From RUG572 sp964386385 (GTDB lineage Bacteria > Verrucomicrobiota > Kiritimatiellia > RFP12 > UBA1067): a stretch of DNA of 64,000 nt. The position numbers were made by a program, and so were the translations under genes. The stretch lies in contig CAYLRN010000003.1 in assembly GCA_964386385.1 (NCBI GenBank), forward strand, positions 62,001-126,000, read 5' to 3'. How positions within the stretch are numbered: position 1 is the first letter of the stretch; each line of letters opens with the position of its first letter. Of this stretch, positions 32,697 to 42,900 are shown piece by piece. The notes below the pieces were generated by a model, which did no database searches, was not told the origin of the DNA, and worked only from the letters and a program-made list of their open reading frames with translations.

Positions 32697-35012
32697 ATGT
32701 CGGAATGCAGATTTGATTGTCCCCAGTGCGGGAAACTGGTGGCAGTGGACGAAGCGTTGAAAGGTACGGTCGTGCTGTGTCCATACTGCGACAAGGGCAT
32801 TGTCGTTCCGAAAAATGCGATGCGAATGGAGACGGTTGAATCGGCGCCAGTCAGGGCGTCTGGACGCTTTCGACCTAGACGCCGTTCGCTGCCTAACGAG
32901 AATGCCGGGAAGTCCCATGTGCCAATTCCCAGTCGATTTGCGTTTTCCGAGCGGAACGCCGGCGCTTCGCAAGACGAACCGTCTCCTCAAGATGGAAAGG
33001 CTGGAGGAAAACGGCGAGTTTTCGTTCGCTTCTTGCTTGCCGCAGTTGGGGTTGCGATTGTCTTGAGCGGCGCTTCATACGGAGTCTATCTCTATTACGG
33101 AGAAAAACCGCGTCTTGAGCGCGGTATTGGGCATTACAGCGCGAAGCGATATGACAAGGCGTTTGCATTGTTCAAGCCGCTTGCGGAAAGCGGGGTGGCA
33201 AGGGCGGAATTCCATCTGGGGGAATGCCATGCGCACGGCAATGGGACGGCTGTGGACACGGAATCTGCCGTAAAATGGTATCGCAGGGCCGCCGAGCAAA
33301 AACTACCCGAAGCGCAGTTCAGGATGTTTGAGTCCTACCGAGATGGCAAAGGGGTCGCCTGCAATGTCGAGAATGCGGCAAGATGGTGTCGCAAGGCGGC
33401 AGAGGCGGGTTTTGTGAAAGCCATGCTGGCCATGGGATTGCTATACGCGGAAGGAAAAGGGGTGGAAAAGGATGGACAGTCTGCCCTTCGGTGGTTTCGC
33501 AAGGGTGCGGAACAAGATTACCCGCCGGCGCTTTACGCGCTTGGCGAATGCCATAGGCGGGGAGCGGGCGTCCGCAAAGATGCGGACAAGGGAATTGAGC
33601 TGCAAAGCAAGGCAATGGACAAGGCGCGAACGATGGCAGATCGCGGCGACGTAGACGCGATGATTTTCCTTGCCGGAGTCGAATTGGACGCGGAAGAATC
33701 CGTTCGATGGCTGCGCAAGGCCGCAGACCTGGGGAGTGACGCCGCGCAGTTGCGCCTTTCGATATGTTATAAGACCGGCACAGGTGTCGAGATCGACGAG
33801 GCGGAGTCGGCAAAATGGCTGCTGAAAGCCGCAGAGCAAGGAGGCGGTGAGGTTCAATACGCAATGGGATGCTATTATCGAGATGGCATTGGCGTGGAAA
33901 AGGACATGTCCGAGGCGGCCAAATGGTTTGCCCGCTCGTCCAGGAAAGGATTTGCCAATGGGCTGTATGCCCTTGCATTGTGCCACTTGCGCGGACATGG
34001 CGTTGCGAAGGACGAAGCCAAAGGCGAAGAACTGCTGGCGTCCGCAATGGACGCGGGCAGTGAAGACGCAAAAGCGGAACTGCGGCGGATAAAGGACGAA
34101 AGAGCCGAGCAGGAACGGCGAGTCGCGGCGGAAAAGGCCGAACGTGAGCGGCGAATCGCGAAGATGGGGACGCTTGAGGCTGAAATTTCCAATCTCAAGA
34201 AACGTGTCAATTCCATTCTGAAAGGCGAGATGCGCGACGACGGATGGAATGGTTTCAACGCCGCAAAGATCGCGTCGACGGATGGAACTGTCAGCGTGGC
34301 GGAAGAAAAGAGCGACGGAACGATTTCAACTGCTTTTTCGGAGAAGAGCGCCGTCGCGGAGATGGAGAAGGCATTGGCGACATTGAGCGAGGAAAAGGCG
34401 CGTCTGCAATCGCGTCTGGAGACGATCGGGCGGGTTAAGGAGAAGTATGATTTGAAGGAACTCGAAGCGCGGAAGGAAAGCTGTGCGATCTGTGCAGGGA
34501 CCGGCTTGAGCAGATGCGGGAAATGCAAGGGCGCAGGGAAGATTGTGGTCACCTACGACAAGCCGTGTCCCGTCTGCGGGGAAAACCGGGAAAATGTTTC
34601 AGACTTTGCGGGCGACTTTCTGACATTGGAGAGTTCTGGGCGAGTGTCGAAGAATTCAGGGCGAATCAAGGCGGAGGCAAGGTGTTCCCGCTGCGGAGGA
34701 CGTGGGAAAATCAAGGTCAAATGTGCCGAATGCGGAGGAAAGGGAAAATGGCATGGAGGGAGCTTCTCGCTTCAGATTCGGAGATGCGGAAACTGTGGCG
34801 GAAGCGGATATGGCGATCCCGAGGTCTGCCCGAAATGCGAGGGAAGTGGGAAAACGGAGGTTTGGCGGAAGTGCGATGGATGTGGCGGGAAGGGTGTCGT
34901 CAATAAGAGGAAATATCAGAACTGCACTGATTGTGTCGGACACGGGAAGGTCAAATGTGCCATCTGCGACGGACAAGGCTTCATGTATCGGGCGAAGGAT
35001 GGCGGCAATTGA
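32697..35012 (+). CDS. Membrane Sel1-repeat protein with N-terminal zinc ribbon and C-terminal DnaJ-type cysteine repeats
   Basis: A 771-residue protein with an unusual architecture. An N-terminal zinc ribbon comes first (CPQCGK and CPYCDKG, about residues 4-35). One membrane helix lies at about 105-131 (FLLAAVGVAIVLSGASYGVYL). About eight Sel1-like repeats follow at 140-450 (AVKWYRRAAEQ, ALRWFRKGAEQ, AAKWFARSSRKG). Then comes a charged coiled coil (450-590) and a C-terminal block of ten CxxC motifs of the DnaJ CxxCxGxG kind (CGKCKGAGK, CSRCGGRGK, CAECGGKGK, CPKCEGSGK). Sel1 repeats act as scaffolds; the cysteine block could bind zinc and unfolded protein. AAGGAAGAG before the ATG supports the start. 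Base composition is clearly AT-richer than upstream genes. It leads a run of co-directional small genes for exported proteins. Confidence 0.75.
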   Translation: MSECRFDCPQCGKLVAVDEALKGTVVLCPYCDKGIVVPKNAMRMETVESAPVRASGRFRPRRRSLPNENAGKSHVPIPSRFAFSERNAGASQDEPSPQDGKAGGKRRVFVRFLLAAVGVAIVLSGASYGVYLYYGEKPRLERGIGHYSAKRYDKAFALFKPLAESGVARAEFHLGECHAHGNGTAVDTESAVKWYRRAAEQKLPEAQFRMFESYRDGKGVACNVENAARWCRKAAEAGFVKAMLAMGLLYAEGKGVEKDGQSALRWFRKGAEQDYPPALYALGECHRRGAGVRKDADKGIELQSKAMDKARTMADRGDVDAMIFLAGVELDAEESVRWLRKAADLGSDAAQLRLSICYKTGTGVEIDEAESAKWLLKAAEQGGGEVQYAMGCYYRDGIGVEKDMSEAAKWFARSSRKGFANGLYALALCHLRGHGVAKDEAKGEELLASAMDAGSEDAKAELRRIKDERAEQERRVAAEKAERERRIAKMGTLEAEISNLKKRVNSILKGEMRDDGWNGFNAAKIASTDGTVSVAEEKSDGTISTAFSEKSAVAEMEKALATLSEEKARLQSRLETIGRVKEKYDLKELEARKESCAICAGTGLSRCGKCKGAGKIVVTYDKPCPVCGENRENVSDFAGDFLTLESSGRVSKNSGRIKAEARCSRCGGRGKIKVKCAECGGKGKWHGGSFSLQIRRCGNCGGSGYGDPEVCPKCEGSGKTEVWRKCDGCGGKGVVNKRKYQNCTDCVGHGKVKCAICDGQGFMYRAKDGGN

Positions 35013-35026
35013 GGGGGGGGCGGAGT

Positions 35027-36304
35027 ATGAGAACTTGGCGCAGGACGCTGGCATTCGCGATTGCGGCTTTTGCCATGGTCGCGATGATTGACGACGCATT
35101 CGGACAGAGTCGGAGCCGGGGACGACGGGGCGTTGCGCGGAAGGACGAAAGAACAGGAATTCCGTCATCGGCGGCTTCCGCGCACGACGTGAAGACGAAC
35201 GGGCGGAGTGTCCTAAACGACGCCGGACGCAGGTTCAGCGACAGAATAAAAGTCGAATACGGCGAGGGATTCGGCGAGACTTCAGAGGAGGCGGTGAAAG
35301 AGGCCTTGAGGGACGTCCTGCAGAAAGTCGTCGGCGTCTATGTGGACTCCGATTTCAGAATGAACAGCGATGCGATCATCAAGGACGAAGTCATCACTCA
35401 CAGCAATGGCATTGTCGAGCGTTATGAGAAAATCAATGAACGCCTAGCTGCCGATGGCAGGGGCGTGGTCGTGACAATAAAGGCGTGGGTGAAGATGCAG
35501 GACTTTTTTTCACGAATGAACAAAGTGGGGACGAAAGGCGTGGTGCTTGATGGCGACCTGTTGAGTGTCGACGTGGGCAATCGCCTTAATGGAGAAGCCC
35601 TGCTTCGGAAGGAACTGGAATCCACCAGTTTGACATCGCTCTTGGAAGTCACCGTGCTGAATGGGAGGCGATCGTCAATCATTTGTTCATCTGACGAGAC
35701 CGTCACGCTGGGCTATGTGTTCAAAGTGGGCTTTTCAAAGAAACGCTATGGCATGTTTGTGGACAGATTGAGCCGTGTACTGGATCAAATCACGAGTGTC
35801 CGCCGACGTGAGCGAACATTGGCGTTTTACGTCGAGAAAGCGGATGCGGAACGTTTCTACGACGTAAATGTCGCCTCCGGCTATCGATTACGGCCTGCGA
35901 ATGGAAATTCCATGTTTGGAACATTTGGAACATCAGACCGCGGGCGACTTCGGATCGTTTCAGGCGTCAATAATGGAGGCCGAGTTGTCAATGTCCGAGA
36001 GTGGACGTTGGAGTCCCATCAAAAGCGGGTGTTTGACGATTGGCATGGTCTCGAATGGGAAATGGAGTCTGTGGATTGCGTTCTGCTTCTCAAGTCCAGC
36101 ACGGGGGATGCGTTGGCGGTTGGACGCGCTTCCGTAAATTGGCGGTGTTCGGCAAGATTTCGCGACACGATTGCGCCTTTCTGCGGTTCCCTTTCAGGCT
36201 TTCGCGATTGCGTGGTTGGCGGCATCGCCGTGGAAATCGCCAGGGAAGACGTGGCGCGTGTCCACGAGATTGAAATCAGTCTTGAGTCAAACGAAAACGA
36301 GTAA
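35027..36304 (+). CDS. Exported protein with LPP20/FlgT-N-like domain, function unknown
   Basis: A 425-residue protein with a signal peptide (TLAFAIAAFAMVAMIDDAFG). Residues 70-165 read like the N-terminal domain of FlgT or LPP20-type envelope proteins: GETSEEAVKEALRDVLQK, GVYVDSDFRMNSDAI, DEVITHSNGIVERYEKI, VVVTIKAWVK. The rest (VTLGYVFKVGFSKKRYGMFV to VHEIEISLES) is beta-rich and not recognised. It begins 14 bases after the Sel1 gene behind GGGGCGGAG and is followed 12 bases later by another exported protein, so it is part of one operon. No flagellar genes are nearby, so a general envelope or secretion-linked role is more likely. Composition is AT-richer than the window average. Confidence 0.65.
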   Translation: MRTWRRTLAFAIAAFAMVAMIDDAFGQSRSRGRRGVARKDERTGIPSSAASAHDVKTNGRSVLNDAGRRFSDRIKVEYGEGFGETSEEAVKEALRDVLQKVVGVYVDSDFRMNSDAIIKDEVITHSNGIVERYEKINERLAADGRGVVVTIKAWVKMQDFFSRMNKVGTKGVVLDGDLLSVDVGNRLNGEALLRKELESTSLTSLLEVTVLNGRRSSIICSSDETVTLGYVFKVGFSKKRYGMFVDRLSRVLDQITSVRRRERTLAFYVEKADAERFYDVNVASGYRLRPANGNSMFGTFGTSDRGRLRIVSGVNNGGRVVNVREWTLESHQKRVFDDWHGLEWEMESVDCVLLLKSSTGDALAVGRASVNWRCSARFRDTIAPFCGSLSGFRDCVVGGIAVEIAREDVARVHEIEISLESNENE

Positions 36305-36316
36305 AGGAGAAGAAAA

Positions 36317-36991
36317 ATGAGATCAAGTTCAATGTTGCTTGCAGTCGCCCTGTGCGGCGCTATGCCAGTTCTGCCGATTTTCGCGGAGGAAACGTCTTCC
36401 GCAGGGCAAAAGGCGAAAGCCGGTCCCGAAGAAAGAATCGAACGCTATGTCAACGGATACTTGTCCGGCATTCAAGACGTCAAGAAGAATTCAAGTGGGC
36501 GAATCGTCTCGCTCGTGTCAATTGGGCGGGCTCCGGTTTCGTCCACGTTGGCACGGGCGCGCGCAAAGAGCCAGGCGTTCAAACGGGCCGATGCATTCGC
36601 ACGGGCTGAATTCATGAAATGGCTGAAGACGTCCGTGACCTACACGCTCATCGACCATCACGACGTGGCGATTGCCGAGAAGGGCAAATCGAGTGGCAAT
36701 TCGGGAACGTCCGCGGAGACGAGCGAGGCGGGCGAGTTCACACAGGAATCACTCGAAATCGTCGCTTCCGGCTTCGTCAAGGGCATGGTGCAGATAGGCG
36801 CCGGTATTAACGACGATAACGAGGCGGTTGTCATTCTTGGCTGGAATGCGGATACGGCGGAACAGACCGATGCCATACGCGATTGGAATTCCACACGGAA
36901 ATCAAAGGCCGCTGACCGTGCGACCGGCGCGGAGGTAAAGCCGCCGAACGTCCGGACGTCGACTTCCGACGCGGCGGGGGACTTTTTGTAA
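36317..36991 (+). CDS. Small exported protein, LPP20-like, function unknown
   Basis: A 224-residue protein with a signal peptide (MLLAVALCGAMPVLPIFA). The middle (GRAPVSSTLARARAKSQAFKR, then ADAFARAEFMKWLKTSV) resembles LPP20-family helices in which A..RA..A..A spacing is typical. The second half (SLEIVASGFVKGMVQIG, AVVILGWNADTAEQTDAI) is a beta strand plus helix, as in the same family. The end is polar and probably disordered. AAAGGAGAAGAAAA before the ATG gives a strong ribosome site. The next gene starts at the base after the stop. It is likely a periplasmic or outer-membrane-associated partner of the 35027 product. Confidence 0.6.
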   Translation: MRSSSMLLAVALCGAMPVLPIFAEETSSAGQKAKAGPEERIERYVNGYLSGIQDVKKNSSGRIVSLVSIGRAPVSSTLARARAKSQAFKRADAFARAEFMKWLKTSVTYTLIDHHDVAIAEKGKSSGNSGTSAETSEAGEFTQESLEIVASGFVKGMVQIGAGINDDNEAVVILGWNADTAEQTDAIRDWNSTRKSKAADRATGAEVKPPNVRTSTSDAAGDFL

Positions 36992-37348
36992 ATGCGCATT
37001 CGCGTCCAGATGGCGGGATTGGCATTGTCTGCGGCGTCGATCTCCGCGGCAATGGCCGATCCCGCCACAAACTCGGTCGCATTGTCGCCCATTTGCCGCC
37101 AGATTACGGTCACGCAGGACGTCTGCACCGTCTTCAGCAGCGCGCGGAATCGCCAAGTCGACCGGTTGCGGCTGTGCAAGGCGGCGGAGAAGCTGGCGGC
37201 GACGCATGGAGGTCATGATGGCTGTCCGAAAAAGTCGGGTGGCGGAATGCGGGTCGAGCGCGTGACCTACATTGCCTCCAACAAGGTCGAGGCCGTTTTT
37301 TCATTGGACGTTCGCACTTGCGCCGAGGGCGTTTTTTTGACAGAATAG
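36992..37348 (+). CDS. Small exported cysteine-containing protein, unknown
   Basis: A 118-residue protein with a probable signal peptide (MAGLALSAASISAAMA). The mature part has five cysteines (ICRQ, DVCT, RLCK, GCPK, RTCA) that could form disulfides, and ends VERVTYIASNKVEAVFSLD...GVFLTE. I do not recognise a family. Its ATG immediately follows the TAA of the previous gene, which implies translational coupling within the five-gene envelope operon; a lipoprotein gene follows after four bases. Confidence 0.55.
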   Translation: MRIRVQMAGLALSAASISAAMADPATNSVALSPICRQITVTQDVCTVFSSARNRQVDRLRLCKAAEKLAATHGGHDGCPKKSGGGMRVERVTYIASNKVEAVFSLDVRTCAEGVFLTE

Positions 37349-37352
37349 GCGC

Positions 37353-37781
37353 ATGAACCACAGCCTTTCAATATGCATGGCCGTAACCGCCGCGTTTCTC
37401 GCCGCGGGATGCGCCACCGAGCATTACGTGACCGACGCCCGCCATCCGGAGGTCGCCATTGCCGAGGACGGCGGAGTGACGTATCGCGGGAAGTTCGTCG
37501 ACCCAGAAGACCTTCCGGACCTCCTTCGCGCGTCCGGCCTCGACAAGGAGGACACGATCAACATCCTATGCCCGAAGGACATGGCCGACATGCGCACGGC
37601 CCGCCGGGTCATGGGCATCCTCCTCAAGGGCGGCTTCCCAAGGAACGTCCTCGTCGGCGACAGGCAGTCGTATTCCGAAGTCGGACGCACCGCCGAGGAC
37701 CGCCGCCGCGAGCGCGTCAGGACGCAGCGCGAAAAAGACGCGGCAAAGGCGAAGCAGGGCCGCCAGGTCCGCTACAAGTGA
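37353..37781 (+). CDS. Lipoprotein with ExbD-periplasmic-domain-like fold
   Basis: A 142-residue protein. FLAAGC gives a lipobox with the lipidated Cys20. The body (VTYRGKFVDPEDLPDLLRAS, INILCPKDMADMRTARRVM, LLKGGFPRNVLVGDR) has the strand-helix-strand-helix-strand order seen in periplasmic domains of ExbD/TolR proteins, without the membrane anchor. The last 40 residues are strongly basic (RRRERVRTQREKDAAKAKQG). Four bases separate it from the upstream gene. It is probably membrane-anchored on the periplasmic face. The similarity to ExbD is my reading of the pattern and should be tested with a structure model. Confidence 0.55.
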   Translation: MNHSLSICMAVTAAFLAAGCATEHYVTDARHPEVAIAEDGGVTYRGKFVDPEDLPDLLRASGLDKEDTINILCPKDMADMRTARRVMGILLKGGFPRNVLVGDRQSYSEVGRTAEDRRRERVRTQREKDAAKAKQGRQVRYK

Positions 37782-37794
37782 AGGGCGGACGCAG

Positions 37795-38082
37795 ATGGCG
37801 GCGGCATTCATGACGGAGACGCCGGAGGGCGTCGTGCTGGGCGTCCGCGCCCAGCCGCGCTCGTCGCGCGCGGGGCTGGACGGCGTCGTGGGCGACGCGC
37901 TCAAGGTGCGCATCCGCTCGGCGCCCGTGGACGGCAAGGCGAACAGGGAGCTTGTCGAGACGCTTGCCGACGCATTCGGCATTCCGAAGAGCCGCGTCGT
38001 CATAAAGGGCGGGGAGACGTCGAAGACGAAACGCATTCTCCTTTGCGGCGTGACGGCAGAGCAGGCGCAATCTGTGCTATAA
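37795..38082 (+). CDS. DUF167 (YggU family) protein
   Basis: A 95-residue cytoplasmic protein. LGVRAQPRSSRAGL, LKVRIRSAPVDGKANRELVE and SRVVIKGGETSKTKRILL are the conserved family segments. The family is widespread and its biochemical role is unresolved. Its stop codon TAA lies inside a TATAAT box (38078-38083) that probably drives the next gene. A second start at 37810 is possible. It follows the lipoprotein gene by 13 bases. Confidence 0.9.
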   Translation: MAAAFMTETPEGVVLGVRAQPRSSRAGLDGVVGDALKVRIRSAPVDGKANRELVETLADAFGIPKSRVVIKGGETSKTKRILLCGVTAEQAQSVL

Positions 38083-38083
38083 T
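38075..38083 (+). promoter_or_regulatory. Extended -10 box for the metX-metW gene
   Basis: TGTGCTATAAT, with TATAAT at 38078-38083 overlapping the DUF167 stop codon. The probable ATG of the next gene is at 38117. No clear -35 was found. Confidence 0.5.
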
Positions 38084-38116
38084 GTCCGCTCCCTTTCAGA
38101 AAGAGTGGCATGGCGC

Positions 38117-39925
38117 ATGAGCAGCGAAGAGAAAAGACAGACGACGGTTGGAGTTGTGGTTCCGCAGATGACTGCGCTTGATCTGCCGGAAGGCGGGTTC
38201 AGGCTGGAGGACGGCGGAACGCTGGCGAGAATAGACGTGGCGTGGGAGTCCTGCGGCCTTGAGCGCCCGGAGAACGACAACGTCGTTTTCATCTGCCACG
38301 CCCTCACGGGCGACGCGCACGTGGCGGGACGCTATCCGAACGAGACGGAGTCGTCCGGCTGGTGGGACGGCATAGTCGGCCCCGGCAAGGCGATCGACAC
38401 GAACCGCTACCGCGTCATCTGCGCGAACGTCCTCGGCGGCTGCAAGGGCACGACCGGCCCATCCAGCGTCGACCCCGCGACGGGGGTGCCCTACGGCAGC
38501 GCGTTCCCGCGCTTCACCCTCGGCGACACGGTGGAGGTCTACCGCCTCCTCCTGCGCCAGCTCGGCGTCACGCATCTTGCTGCGCTCGTAGGCGGCAGCT
38601 TCGGCGGCGTCCAGGTGATGGAGTGGATAACGGCCCATCCGGACGAGGTCGACCGCGCCGTGATGATCGCCGCGGGCGTCGCCCTCAACGCGCAGGCCCT
38701 TGCCTTCGACATCGTGGGCCGCGCCGCGATAACGTTCGACCCCAACTGGAACGGCGGCGACTACTATGGTGCGAAAGGCCCGCTCGTGGGCCTCGCCTCC
38801 GCGCGCCAGATGGCGCACATCACCTATCTCTCGCTCGACCTCCTGAATCGCCGCTTCGGGCGCAAACTGCAGGACAGCTGGATTCAGCAGGGTCCGGCGT
38901 TCCTCGCCCGGCGGGCCGAATGGTTCGGCACGACGTTCGCCATCGAAAGCTACCTTGAATACCAGGCGAAGAAGTTCCTCGCCCGCTTCGACGCGAACAG
39001 CTACCTCCACATCACGCGCGCGCTCGACCTCTACGACGCGACGGTGAAGTACGGCTCCATGGACGAGGTGTGCCGGCGGATCAGGGCGAAGCTCCTGCTC
39101 GTCTCCATTTCCGGCGACTGGCTCTTCTCCGCCGAGCAGAGCCGCGTGATCGCAACCGGCCTTCTCAAGGCCGGCAAGTCCGTCTCCTACTCGCATCTCG
39201 ACATCAAGGTCGGGCACGACGGCTTCCTTACGCACACGAAGGAGCTCGGACGCATAATGTCGGGTTTCTTCCGCGAACCCGTCACGTCCGAGCTCACGCC
39301 GGAGAAGACGCGCAAGTTCGCGCCGATTGCGGCGATGGTGCCGGAGGGGGCGTGCGTCCTCGACATCGGCTGCGGCAACGGCGCGCTGATGGCCCTTCTG
39401 CGCAGGGAGAAGCGTGCGAACGGCACGGGCGTCGAAATAGACTTCGACAAGATATGCACGTGCGTCGCCGCCGGCGAGTCCGTCCTCTTCGAGGACGCCG
39501 ACGAGGGGCTGACCCTTCTGCCCGACCGCACCTGGCGCTTCGCGATTCTCTCCGAAACGCTGCAGACCGTCAGGAAGCCGCGCGAACTCCTGGCGAAGAT
39601 CCTTGAAAAGGCGGACGAGGCGGTCGTCACCTTCCCGAACTTCGCCGCGTGGTCAATCCGTCTCCATCTCCTCTTCACTGGCCGGATGCCGGTCGAGCGC
39701 GAACTGCCGTTCGAGTGGTACGACACGCCGAACACCCACTTCTTCACGCTCGCCGACTTCCGCGCGCTCTGCGAGAAGGACGGCATCGAAGTCCGCGAAG
39801 TAGTCGCCGAGTCGAACAACCTCCTCGGCCGCGTTCTCATCGCCTGCGGACTTCCCAACCTCGGCGCATCGCGCATCGTCGTGCGCATCGCGCGTTCGCG
39901 CCAAGGCGAAGGGGGAGTGTCGTGA
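38117..39925 (+). CDS. metX: Fusion of homoserine O-acetyltransferase (MetX) and MetW methyltransferase-like domain
   Basis: A 602-residue cytoplasmic protein. Residues about 1-390 are MetX, which activates homoserine for methionine synthesis. It has CHALTGDAH, GPSSVDP, the nucleophile in GGSFGG (Ser161), Asp334 in SGDWLF and His367 in GHDGF, so the triad is complete. Residues about 395-602 are MetW (VLDIGCGNGAL, EIDFDKI, AILSETLQT, FPNFAAW, ELPFEWYDTPNTHFFT). MetW is usually a separate protein encoded next to metX and needed for its activity in some bacteria. A fusion ensures equal amounts of the two. The ATG at 38117 is preferred over a GTG at 38105. The next gene overlaps its stop by four bases. 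Confidence 0.92.
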   Translation: MSSEEKRQTTVGVVVPQMTALDLPEGGFRLEDGGTLARIDVAWESCGLERPENDNVVFICHALTGDAHVAGRYPNETESSGWWDGIVGPGKAIDTNRYRVICANVLGGCKGTTGPSSVDPATGVPYGSAFPRFTLGDTVEVYRLLLRQLGVTHLAALVGGSFGGVQVMEWITAHPDEVDRAVMIAAGVALNAQALAFDIVGRAAITFDPNWNGGDYYGAKGPLVGLASARQMAHITYLSLDLLNRRFGRKLQDSWIQQGPAFLARRAEWFGTTFAIESYLEYQAKKFLARFDANSYLHITRALDLYDATVKYGSMDEVCRRIRAKLLLVSISGDWLFSAEQSRVIATGLLKAGKSVSYSHLDIKVGHDGFLTHTKELGRIMSGFFREPVTSELTPEKTRKFAPIAAMVPEGACVLDIGCGNGALMALLRREKRANGTGVEIDFDKICTCVAAGESVLFEDADEGLTLLPDRTWRFAILSETLQTVRKPRELLAKILEKADEAVVTFPNFAAWSIRLHLLFTGRMPVERELPFEWYDTPNTHFFTLADFRALCEKDGIEVREVVAESNNLLGRVLIACGLPNLGASRIVVRIARSRQGEGGVS

Positions 39926-42900
39926 ATGCCGTCGACGTCTGCACGGGCCGGACGGCGAAGCGCGCGCGGACTCGCCTGGCGGCGGCGTTTCTGCTTCTTT
40001 CGCTCTCCGCGCCTTCGCCGCTCTTTGCGTCTGAAGACGACACGCTTGACATGCCGCCGCGCTTCCGCGCAGTTCCGGCGGAGGTCGCCGCCGCCGCCGA
40101 GTCCGTGACGGCGGCCCGCTTCCCCGACGCCGACGCCGTCACGCTGGACGAGCGCCTTCACGCCTTCCTTGAGGCCGACGGCACGGAGGTCGTCTGGAAC
40201 GACGAGTGGATAAAGGTCCTCACGGAGAAGGGGCGCCGAGCGCATTCCGCAATCGCGGTCGACTACAACGCGCGCTACGGCGGCGCGAACGTCCTCTGCG
40301 TGGAGATCGTCGGAACGAACGGACAGGTCCGCGCAGTGGACTTCACGAAGACGCTCAAGGTCGCCACCGACAACTCGTCCATGGGCGCGAACATCGTCGA
40401 CCCGATGGACAAGACGCTGCGTTGCGCCGTACCGGGCCTCGCCGTCGGCGAGATCCGCCATGTTCGGACGCGCCGCCACACGTTCAAGACGCGGATGAAG
40501 GGCGCCTGGGCGGAGGCGTTCGCGCTTGAGCACTTCCAGCCGATCGTCTCCACCGTAGTTACCGTCGACTATCCTGCGGAACTTCCCGTCGTCCACGCCG
40601 TCGTGCGCAACCCATTCGAGAAGACGTGCGTCCGCGCGCCGGATGAGAAGTCTGCGAACGGACGGACGCTAATGAAGTGGACAGTCCGCGACGTGCCGCA
40701 GGCGTTCTCCGAGCCGGGAATGCCCCATCTCCTTTCATGCGTCCAGTCGCTCCACCTTTCCACCGTCCGCGACTGGAAGGACGTGTCGCGTTGGTACTGG
40801 TCCGTGTGCGAGAGGCATCTTGCAAGGACGACGCCCGCGATGACGAACAAGGTGGCGGAACTCGTGAAGGGGCGTGTGACGCCCGATGATAGGATGCGCG
40901 CCGTCTTCAAGTTCGTCTCGCAGGAGATCCGCTACATGGGCCTGACGCTGGAGGGCGTTTCGCCCGGCTACGAGCCGCACGACGTCGACGTCACGTTCGC
41001 CAACCGCTACGGCGTCTGCCGCGACAAGGCGGCACTGCTCGTTGCCATGCTCCGCATCGCCGGGCTTGAGGCGTACCCGGTGATGATCCACACGAAGATG
41101 AAGAAGGACGCGCAGGTTCCCTCGCCCTACTTCAACCACGCGATCGCCGCGGTGGCGGACGCATCCGCGCCCTGCGGCTACCGGCTGATGGATCCGACCG
41201 ACGAGTCGACAAGAGACCTCCTTCCGGGCTATCTCTGCGACAAGTCGTTTCTCGTAGCGCATCCCGCCGGCGAGACGCTGCGGACGTCCCCCGTCGTCGA
41301 CTTCCGCAGGAACATGTTCAGCGTGGACACGTCAGGGTCGTTCGCGCCGGACGGCTCGCTCCTTCTTGAAACCGCCTTCGCGTTCGACGGCCTCAACGAC
41401 ACCATCGTGCGCGACATCCTGCTCTCGCGCCGTCCATCGAAACGCCGGCTCTTCTTCAACGACGTCTGGACCTCCGTCGCCGGCGGCGCGGAAATGCTGT
41501 CGTGCAAGATAGAACCGGAAAACCTTCGCGACATCGAGCGCCCGCTGCGGGCGCGAACCGTCGTGCGCATCCCCGACGCCATCCTGCGCGGCAGGACGCG
41601 GGATTCCATTTCGCTGCCGTTCACGACAAGGCATTTCTCCGCCGTCGGCGCGATGCTTGACGAGAACACCGCCCTGGAGACGCGCCGCTTTCCGCTTTGC
41701 ATGCCGTCCACGGCCGGCGCCGTGGAGACCATGCGCCTGACGATGGGGAACGCGACTGGCAGGGCCGTCCATCTGCCGCCAAAATGCGAAATCGGGACGA
41801 ACGGCTATTCGTTCGCGCTTGACGCCGTCTGCACGTCGGGTGTACTGACGGCATCCCGCCGCATTGCCGTGGACGCCATGGAGTTCGACGTCCCCACGTA
41901 CCACGCCCTGCGCTACCTCTGCAAGGACACGGAGACCGCGGACCGCGCCGAGGCGCAGTTCGAGGCGCCGGACGAGGAGGAGGACGCCGCGTACAACGTC
42001 CTCCGGTCTGAGTCGTACGTGCATTTCACCTCGCCACGTTCATGGGTCGAGACGAACGTCGTGGAAAAGAAGATCCTCGGGCGGAACGGGCTGAAGAGCG
42101 CGTCCGAACTGAAGATCCGCTACGCGCCGTCGACGCGGTCCGTCGAACTCGTCTCCGCCACGGTGTCGAACCGCCGCGGACGGGTGACGTCCGTCACGCC
42201 GAAGGAGATCAACGTGATGGACTGCGGCTGGGCGGCGTCCGCGCCGCGCTATCCCGCGTCTAAGATCCTTGTCGCGAACCTGCCGGCCGTGCAGATCGGA
42301 AGCGTGATACGCACTGTCGTCGTCACGACGGTCACGAATTCGCCGACGGCGTACACCGCCATCGCCTGCAAGGGCGGGATAGAGCCGTACGGACTCGAGC
42401 GCTATGAATACCACGTGCCGGCATCCATGCCGTTCAAGTGGCGGGAGGACGGACTTCGCCACGAGGGTACGAACGGCGTCTACCGCTGGGAATGGTCGAA
42501 CCCGGAGCGCATTCCGAACGAACCGTCCCAGCCGCGTGTCGACAAGTGGCTGCCGACGTTCAAGGTCTCCGCAGCGGACTGGCGGACGCAGCATGGCGCT
42601 CTCGTGGACGCGCTGGCCCGTGCGCGCAGGCTCGGTTCCGCAGGGGCGCGGCGCAAGGGCGCGGAGCTGGCCACCGCCTGCGCGACGCCGCAGGAGCGAA
42701 TCACCGCGATCCGGAAGTTCATGTCTACGCACATTCGCATGGCGGGGCCTGACGTCTTCGAACTCCCGTTCGACAGCGCGTTCACGCCACCTGACAAGTC
42801 CATGTCCGACGCCTACGCCTCCCGCGCCGACTGCCGCAACCTCCTCTTCTCGCTGCTGGAGGGGGCGGGATTCGACTGCTCGTTCGTCCTGTCGACGTCC

